DNA of 64,000 bases from Leishmania infantum JPCM5 (Eukaryota; Euglenozoa; Kinetoplastea; Trypanosomatida; Trypanosomatidae): positions 429,486-493,485 of the forward strand of contig NC_009391.2 in assembly GCF_000002875.2 (NCBI RefSeq), in the 5' to 3' direction. The translations under genes were made by a program, and so were the position numbers. How positions within the stretch are numbered: position 1 is the stretch's first letter; each line of letters begins with the position of its first letter. Of the stretch, positions 58,261-64,000 are shown in pieces. Below the pieces are notes generated by a model that was not told where the DNA came from, did not search any database, and saw nothing but the letters and a program-made list of their open reading frames with translations.

Positions 58261-60223
58261 CCGGCTGCTGGTGGGGCTTGACGCGAAGGCGCTCGCAGGC
58301 GGCGTCGGAGATGGCGAGAGGGGCGACGGAGGCCGGTTCGGTGAGAGCCACACCCCACTGCAGGGAAAGGTGTGGCCCTTAACGGGCGCACGCGACGAAA
58401 AGGAAGGCAGAGGTCGGTGGGACAGCACGGAGTGCCCGCTGAAGTGTGCGCCTGAACGCTTGAACAGCTCGTTTCCCGCCAAGGCTGCCGCTCTGTTCAT
58501 GAGGGACATCGTCCCGGATGCGCAGCGTAGTTCACATCATATTACTTTCCATACACCTGCCTCGTCTTGTCTCTCTGACCTTTCTCCGTCTCCGCCGCGC
58601 CCTCGGGAGTGGTGCTTGCCTGAGTGTGCGAGATGTACATAATATCTGTTCGAGAGGGAAGACAGGAAGCCGAACGGCGCGGCTCGGCACACCACCTTCA
58701 CCTGCTCACCTTGGCTCTTCCCCCTCCCATCCCGTAGCCACTGCCGTAGCTGCTGCTGCTGCTGCTGCTGCTGCTGCGCTGAACGGCTAGCGCTTTCCCG
58801 GTTGGGCGACGTTGCGGTTGTCTGCATGCTTTGTTGAGCACGTACTTCGCCTCGGGGGCTGAGTGGGTGTGTCTGTGTGTGAGCGGCTCCTGGGGCTTGG
58901 TGCTTCCTTCTGTCCTTCTTTCTTTCATGTACCGGTGGGCGCCCGTACCCCGACGCGCTTCATCTTCTCCCTTCCATCGTTGCAGGGTTGCGTTGTAGCG
59001 GTGCCCACCCCCTCCCCCTTGGCGCACATGACGTCACTGCCCACCACCAGGCGAGGCATCAAGAAGGCCAAAGTCACTGCATCGCACATATGGGGCGAAG
59101 GTGAGTGAAGGCCATTGTGACTGACCGCTCCTTTCGGAGTCTCTTAAACGCACACACACACAGAGCGAGCAAGCGGGATCATGCGTGCGTATGTGTGTGG
59201 ACGCGTCAACGTCTACTCCATCTCTCTTCTCCACATGCATACCCGAACACGTGCGCATCGGTGCACGCCAGTGGGGGTGGGGTGGGGGAGGGGGACAACG
59301 GCCGCTCCGAAGTCACAACCACGGCGGCCTCCTTTTTCATTCCAAGGGGGAGGGTGCTCTCATACACGATTGGTGCCCGCTTATTCGTTTTATGGGGTAA
59401 GGGGAAAGACCCTCCACCTACGAACCTACTTCCTGCGCGCCCGCCCGCTCTGCCTCCCTCACGCACAATCCCCATCTCTCTCTCTCACCGCCTCTCGCAC
59501 ACACAGAGGCAGTCGGCTTCCCCCCTCCCCCCCCCAAGCCACGCTCCTTTCCTTGACCGCACACACGCACACACGACAGCATCGTTCGCTTGCATGCCGA
59601 CACGCCCCTCTTCCCTCTTCTTCGTATCTCAGACGGTTGCGGTCTTGCGCTCCTGTCCAACCCGATTGCCTTGACACACAGAGACCGGACTGCCACAGAG
59701 CCTCCCCCGCATCCCCTTTCTCGTATCATAGCCCCTCTGTTACCCTCAGCGCATCTGCCCACCACGCTGAACTCCCTTCGTTTCTCTCATCGACGCTGCC
59801 TGCTCGGAGCGCGTGTTCGACTATACAACGGGCAGCGAGGAGTGGAGGCGAAGGAGGCGGGGAGACGACCGTCTTTCGTCGCTGTCTAATCCCGGCTTCT
59901 CTGTCGCTCAGGCACCGCAGCGCACCATTGGTTCCGAAGAGCTATCAAGGAAGGGGCACTGCAGCACACTGCGTGCGTGAGCCTGGTGGCGGCTTGAGAG
60001 CCAGCTCTTACAACCTCACAGACAAGTCATCGAGTAATCTTTATCGGACGCCTCCTGGCCCCCTTGCACACTGCTGCCCTGTGCGTACGCGTGGATACGT
60101 GGCCGCGCCAGGCTGTTGAGCTCCTCTTCGCGCGTTGTGTGAGCTTTTCGTGTAGTTTTCTGCTGTGGTCGCACCCGTCCCTGTCCGTCTCTCTGGCCTC
60201 CGCCCCTTTCCCCACGGTGCCCA
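58261..60223 (+). other. Intergenic region between RSP9 and the PA200-like gene
   Basis: No gene is supported. It contains a (GCT)n run near 58752-58776, CA-rich and CT-rich stretches and low-complexity frames of up to 312 codons. A possible acceptor AG at 60154-60155 lies 69 bases before the next ATG. Confidence 0.55.
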
Positions 60224-63200
60224 ATGTCCTCTTCGCGTTCGTGGTCGTCATCTGATGGCGACAGCAACGACCACGCGGCCTTGTGGTGGAGCGATGACAG
60301 CGATGCGGCGAATTCGGTGACAGACGAAGCGAACGCCAACGCTGCGACGCCTTGCCATTGCACCGAGGAGGACAGACCGGCGGCGGATGGCGTTGCCGGC
60401 CGCGTGGAGGACGTCGGGCGGCTGGAGCCGAGGGAGCGCATTCATCGGTACATCGACCAATGCATTCCTCCAGCGCTCATGTCCCATCAGCGATCCGCGG
60501 ACGGGCCTCTGCTTGTCCAGCTGTGTGCGGAGCTGGAGGCGTTCGGCACGCCAAAGGCGTGGACGAATCACGTGCCCGCTACGGTGTTTGACGAGTACGC
60601 GGCAACAGTCGAAAAGGACGCGAGGGGCAGCGAGGCAACTCACCCCCACAGCGCCGCCCCGGAGCTGGGGCCGCGAGCTGACTTGTTCGAAGCGGCCTTG
60701 TACTCATGCGAGAACGTGGCGTACCCCTCGCACCCGTCGTTGGCGGAGCTGCGCCGCGCTGCGGGGTGTGACAGCGGCGCCACCGTCCCCTGGTCGACGC
60801 TGACGCGTCACTTGTCGTACCTGAGTGTGCGACTTCACGGGGTGCTGTCCGCGCCACACGGCTGCTTTGGTGCCTACGTGCTTCCGCTACGCCTTCAGGC
60901 GTCGGTGGTGCCGCTTCTCTACGCCTGGGCGACGCACTGGCCCCTCATCGAGGCGGATATTGAGTGCTGGCGAGCGGTCGTGCGCTGCTTTTACGCTGCG
61001 TGCCGACCACCGAGCCCTGATAAGGCGTCCTCCGACGCGAATGTGGAGGCAGCTCTCAGATCAACCTTCACGCTGCCGTGGCAGCCGCTGGCGGCACTCT
61101 GCCTGAGCGCTCGAGACAAGCGGAACGCTGAGTTGCCCTCGTGGCGCTCCACACTCACCGCCATCGTCACCTCGCTGCCGTCGCTGTGCCGTCGCGCGTC
61201 GCCTCACTTTAGCGCTGCCGCCGTGGACGGCCTCTGGGGCCTCGTAGCCGGCCAACTCGCGCCGACGGAGGACGGCGTTGCTGCGCTGTCCCTGTTTGTA
61301 CGACTCGTGCCGTACCGTCACCTCTGCCAGCCGAAAACAGATGTGGTCGTAACGCATGGCGCTATCGAGAACGAGGCCATTACCTCGACAGGGGAGAACA
61401 ACCGCGGGTCTCACAGACAGCAGGAGAGTGAGCTCGCATCCACCACGGCGGCAGCCGCGCCGCCGCAGCTGACGGCACGGGCAAAGCAGATCCTGCGCTT
61501 CCTGCTGGTGGAGACGGCCACGTGGCAACCGCCAGGTCGTCCCTCGCCTGCGGTGGCGCCGAGCGGTGCCAAAGGGAGGAAGTCGAAAGCGTCGGCGCGG
61601 GGCTTTTACCTCACATGGGAGAAGGCCGTCATGACCTTCGCCGGGTCGCTTGCACGCGCGCATCCCGGAGTGGCTGGCATGGACGCATTTGCGGAGCCTC
61701 TCTTCACCGCGTGGCTGCAGGCGCTACAGCTGCCGGCAGGGAGCGGCGCCGGACTTCCAGGCGCTTCCGCGACATCGGCGGCCGCCGTGTCGCATCTCAT
61801 GCGTAAGGGAGGTCATGAGGCCAACTCGCCAACAGGCTTGAACACTGCGCGTGGCGGCCCGGAGGCGAGCTCGCGCGCAATCAGCTGGACAGCGGCACCG
61901 TACGTGCGCCTGCTGAACGGCTTCCCGGACACCGGCGACTCACCGCTCTGGCGCCATTTGGAGCGGTGGCTCCACGCCACTAGTGTGCTGGTGCGTCCTG
62001 GCATGCCGTGCACGAAAGGCAGTGCAGCCGATCGCGTGTGCGACTGCTACAGCTCACTGGCGCGCGAGGCAGTTCGTCGCTGCGCTCCCAATGAGAAGAG
62101 GGCAGCACCCAAGCGCCAGGCGTCACGCGGCGCGGCAGTCGTAGAGGGGCCTGACACGCAAGCCAGCGCACCGCCCGACGATGCTGCTGCTGAATCGACC
62201 GCGGCGCAGGCAGCGCGCCGCTGGGGTCCCGCCACGGCGGAGCGGTTTGTCTCTCTGCTTCTTCCGCATGCTGTGGCGGCGTTTCAGGCACGGGCGCGGC
62301 AGGCGCAGCCGCTGTTGTGGGCGCTGCTGCGGCTGTCGCCTGCCACGGTGCTGCCAGACTTTCTGAATTGTGTGCGGACGGGCCTACGCAGCCCCACGGA
62401 GGTGGCGGCGCAGCGTGCTGTCTCGACACGGCTTCTCACTGGCGCCGTGCCCACCATCCTGGTAGATGCAGAGGCCGCGTCGCTGCTGCCCTCCAACACG
62501 AGCAGCGCTACTCTGCTTGCCTTCCTGCGGGAGACGCTGCCGTCGATGCTCACGTTCGTGAATCCGAGCGACGTGGTGAGTGCGCTGCCTGTCCTCTCGC
62601 TCGTGGCGGTCGCGACGAGCTATGCCGGAGCGGAGGAGGTGTTCGGCACCGTCGACGAGGTGGACGCCTTTGCGAAGGCCTACGTGGCGCGTGTGCTTCC
62701 GCTCTTTGCTGCCAACGCCGACGTGAAGGACGGCCACTTTCCAAACGCCGAGGTGATGGTTCGCGCATTTCTGCGGACTCTGCCGTCGACGGCTCTCTCG
62801 ATGGTGACGCGCGAGGTGTTGCGAGAGGCGCAAAGCCGTGATCACGGTGCTCGCATGGCCGGGCTGGTGCGCATGGTTGCTGCCTGCGCGCCGGCTGAGG
62901 CATGGGCCTGGGCACAGAAGCACTGGCTCCGAGTCCTGCTTGACACGTCTGCGCGAGACGCCGAGGTGGAGTGGGCGGCACCGCTGCTAGCGGCCTGCGT
63001 CGCCGACCTGGGCGACCGCTCGCTCGCACGCGCGCACGCCACATCGATCTGGCGCGGCGTGCAACTGCAGCTTCGCATTCTGACCAGTAAGAAGCGCCGC
63101 ACCGCTGGCGCCCAAGTCATGGAGGCGCTCATGGCATCGCTGATGCGGCCGCGGGAACGTTCCGAGACCCATCTTCGCATCTCAAGCGGCGAGCAGCTTC

Positions 63201-64000
63201 GACTGCAGCAGCTGCAGGCGACGGCGACGGCCCCGGGCTCTACTCGTGTACCGGGTTCTGCTACTGAACTGCCGTTGTCAAGGATCGGCACGGCAACTGA
63301 GGCGCGGGTGTACGTAGAGTGGCCGGGCGCAGAGGATGTGCAGGTGGCGGTGGATCTCTTCAACGCGTCCCTCCAAGACTGCGTGCACGTGATTGAGGAG
63401 GTGAGCGGTGGCGCCGTCCTCAATACCGCCGCAGCAGGGGCGACAGTGGCGGTTTCAAGCGATGGTGACATTTCGCTTCACGCGCAGTTCTTCGCGGCCG
63501 CCTCCACCGCCACCGCAGCACCAAGCAGCGGCGCTGATGCTGTCTTGTGCGAGAGTGCCGCGGCTGTGACGCGGCACAGCGTTCTGGAAGGGACGCTGCA
63601 CTGGATGCAGCGACTCCTCTGCGCATGCGAGTGGGTGTTTATCGAGCCGACGCCGACCGCGACGGCAGCGGACCCGCAGCAGACGCGCGGCGTGCCGTGG
63701 TGGGACGTGGATCCACACGTGCCGTGGCGCCCCACCGGCGCCCCGCTGCTCCCAGCGTCGTGCAGGCCCGCGTACACGCGGGCGGAGGTTTTTGAAGTGC
63801 TTCGCAGGTGCGTGTGCCTCCCCATGCTGCGCCAGCACGTCGTCGTTCCCTTGCGTCAGTGCGGCGTGGAGTTGAAGGAGTGGTTTGGCGCGCCTTCCGG
63901 CGAGGAGGTGCCCACGTCGGCTGACGACAGCCAAGCTGCCGTGGTGGAGCTGCTGCGACTGCTCCAGTGGCTGTCGTCTTCCATTGTGCGGCTGCCTCAG
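60224..64000 (+). CDS. Proteasome activator PA200/Blm10-like, 3' end beyond the window
   Basis: The frame is open from the ATG at 60224 to the last base, 1259 codons without a stop. PA200 (PSME4) is about 1840 residues and yeast Blm10 about 2140, so the C-terminal part is missing. After a Ser/Asp/Ala-rich start, the sequence is helical and HEAT-repeat-like. Blocks matching PA200 are FTLPWQPL near 282, a following LCRRASPHFSAAAVDGLW segment, and MDAFAEPLFTAWLQALQLPAG near 486-506. Family members are large solenoids that cap the 20S proteasome and open its gate through a C-terminal Tyr motif, which cannot be checked here. Insertions rich in Ala/Ser/Thr occur near 405-425 and 1075-1120. Codon use matches neighbouring genes. 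The family call rests on remembered motif similarity. Confidence 0.75.
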   Translation, partial: MSSSRSWSSSDGDSNDHAALWWSDDSDAANSVTDEANANAATPCHCTEEDRPAADGVAGRVEDVGRLEPRERIHRYIDQCIPPALMSHQRSADGPLLVQLCAELEAFGTPKAWTNHVPATVFDEYAATVEKDARGSEATHPHSAAPELGPRADLFEAALYSCENVAYPSHPSLAELRRAAGCDSGATVPWSTLTRHLSYLSVRLHGVLSAPHGCFGAYVLPLRLQASVVPLLYAWATHWPLIEADIECWRAVVRCFYAACRPPSPDKASSDANVEAALRSTFTLPWQPLAALCLSARDKRNAELPSWRSTLTAIVTSLPSLCRRASPHFSAAAVDGLWGLVAGQLAPTEDGVAALSLFVRLVPYRHLCQPKTDVVVTHGAIENEAITSTGENNRGSHRQQESELASTTAAAAPPQLTARAKQILRFLLVETATWQPPGRPSPAVAPSGAKGRKSKASARGFYLTWEKAVMTFAGSLARAHPGVAGMDAFAEPLFTAWLQALQLPAGSGAGLPGASATSAAAVSHLMRKGGHEANSPTGLNTARGGPEASSRAISWTAAPYVRLLNGFPDTGDSPLWRHLERWLHATSVLVRPGMPCTKGSAADRVCDCYSSLAREAVRRCAPNEKRAAPKRQASRGAAVVEGPDTQASAPPDDAAAESTAAQAARRWGPATAERFVSLLLPHAVAAFQARARQAQPLLWALLRLSPATVLPDFLNCVRTGLRSPTEVAAQRAVSTRLLTGAVPTILVDAEAASLLPSNTSSATLLAFLRETLPSMLTFVNPSDVVSALPVLSLVAVATSYAGAEEVFGTVDEVDAFAKAYVARVLPLFAANADVKDGHFPNAEVMVRAFLRTLPSTALSMVTREVLREAQSRDHGARMAGLVRMVAACAPAEAWAWAQKHWLRVLLDTSARDAEVEWAAPLLAACVADLGDRSLARAHATSIWRGVQLQLRILTSKKRRTAGAQVMEALMASLMRPRERSETHLRISSGEQLRLQQLQATATAPGSTRVPGSATELPLSRIGTATEARVYVEWPGAEDVQVAVDLFNASLQDCVHVIEEVSGGAVLNTAAAGATVAVSSDGDISLHAQFFAAASTATAAPSSGADAVLCESAAAVTRHSVLEGTLHWMQRLLCACEWVFIEPTPTATAADPQQTRGVPWWDVDPHVPWRPTGAPLLPASCRPAYTRAEVFEVLRRCVCLPMLRQHVVVPLRQCGVELKEWFGAPSGEEVPTSADDSQAAVVELLRLLQWLSSSIVRLPQ

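Noticed and set aside
59181..60119. A 312-codon + strand open frame starting with ATG
   Set aside because: Composition is spacer-like (Ser, Pro, His, Arg), with no domain and no coding-type composition.
1..64000. CRISPR arrays, bacterial operons, tRNA or rRNA genes
   Set aside because: No spaced identical repeats, no tRNA-like cloverleaf or rRNA segment was recognised by eye. The genome is clearly eukaryotic and trypanosomatid-like.

Overview
The window looks like a GC-rich chromosomal segment of a trypanosomatid, most probably Leishmania or a close relative (Leishmaniinae). All convincing protein genes are intronless and on the + strand. They are separated by long pyrimidine-rich spacers with CA/TG and poly-T runs, as expected of one polycistronic unit processed by trans-splicing. 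Several gene starts have a polypyrimidine tract followed by an AG 60-120 bases before the ATG. Gene content also fits: a PEX4-type E2 (peroxisome/glycosome biogenesis), a flagellar radial-spoke protein, an SR protein and several large proteins rich in low-complexity sequence.

Layout from left to right: PEX4-like E2 (1245-1793); a 9.6-kb pyrimidine-rich stretch without a convincing gene (1794-11376); a 1475-residue Gln/Pro/Ser/Ala-rich protein (11377-15804); an SR protein with two related RRM-like domains (17023-18150), followed at once by a perfect 13-bp hairpin; retroposon remnant copy A (18720-19688); an AMPK/SnRK-like kinase (21569-22459); a mucolipin/polycystin-like channel (26083-31566); an assembly gap (31789-31889); a zinc-ribbon + PX + MAP3K-type kinase (33773-37843); retroposon copy B (39152-39538); a disordered protein ending in a CaaX box (43443-45350); retroposon copy C running into a second gap (46040-46776, gap 46777-46876); the 3' end of an unknown gene (46877-47405); a DEPDC5/Iml1-like GATOR1 subunit (48801-56510); radial-spoke protein RSP9 (57247-58260); and the first 1259 residues of a PA200/Blm10-like proteasome activator (60224 to the window end).

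The genes do not form a metabolic operon, as is normal for kinetoplastids. Several touch nutrient sensing and organelle homeostasis (Iml1, AMPK-like kinase, TRP-like channel, PX-kinase, PEX4), but that link is inference only.

The most unusual items are the retroposon family and the SR gene. Copies A and C share about 600 bp with a single visible difference and start at the same base in unrelated flanks. The SR gene has a candidate splice acceptor inside its coding region and a hairpin at its stop. The PX-MAP3K architecture and the farnesylation-type CaaX protein also merit attention. Long open frames inside the pyrimidine-rich spacers are expected by composition and are not called as genes. 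No tRNA, rRNA, CRISPR array or convincing minus-strand gene was seen.
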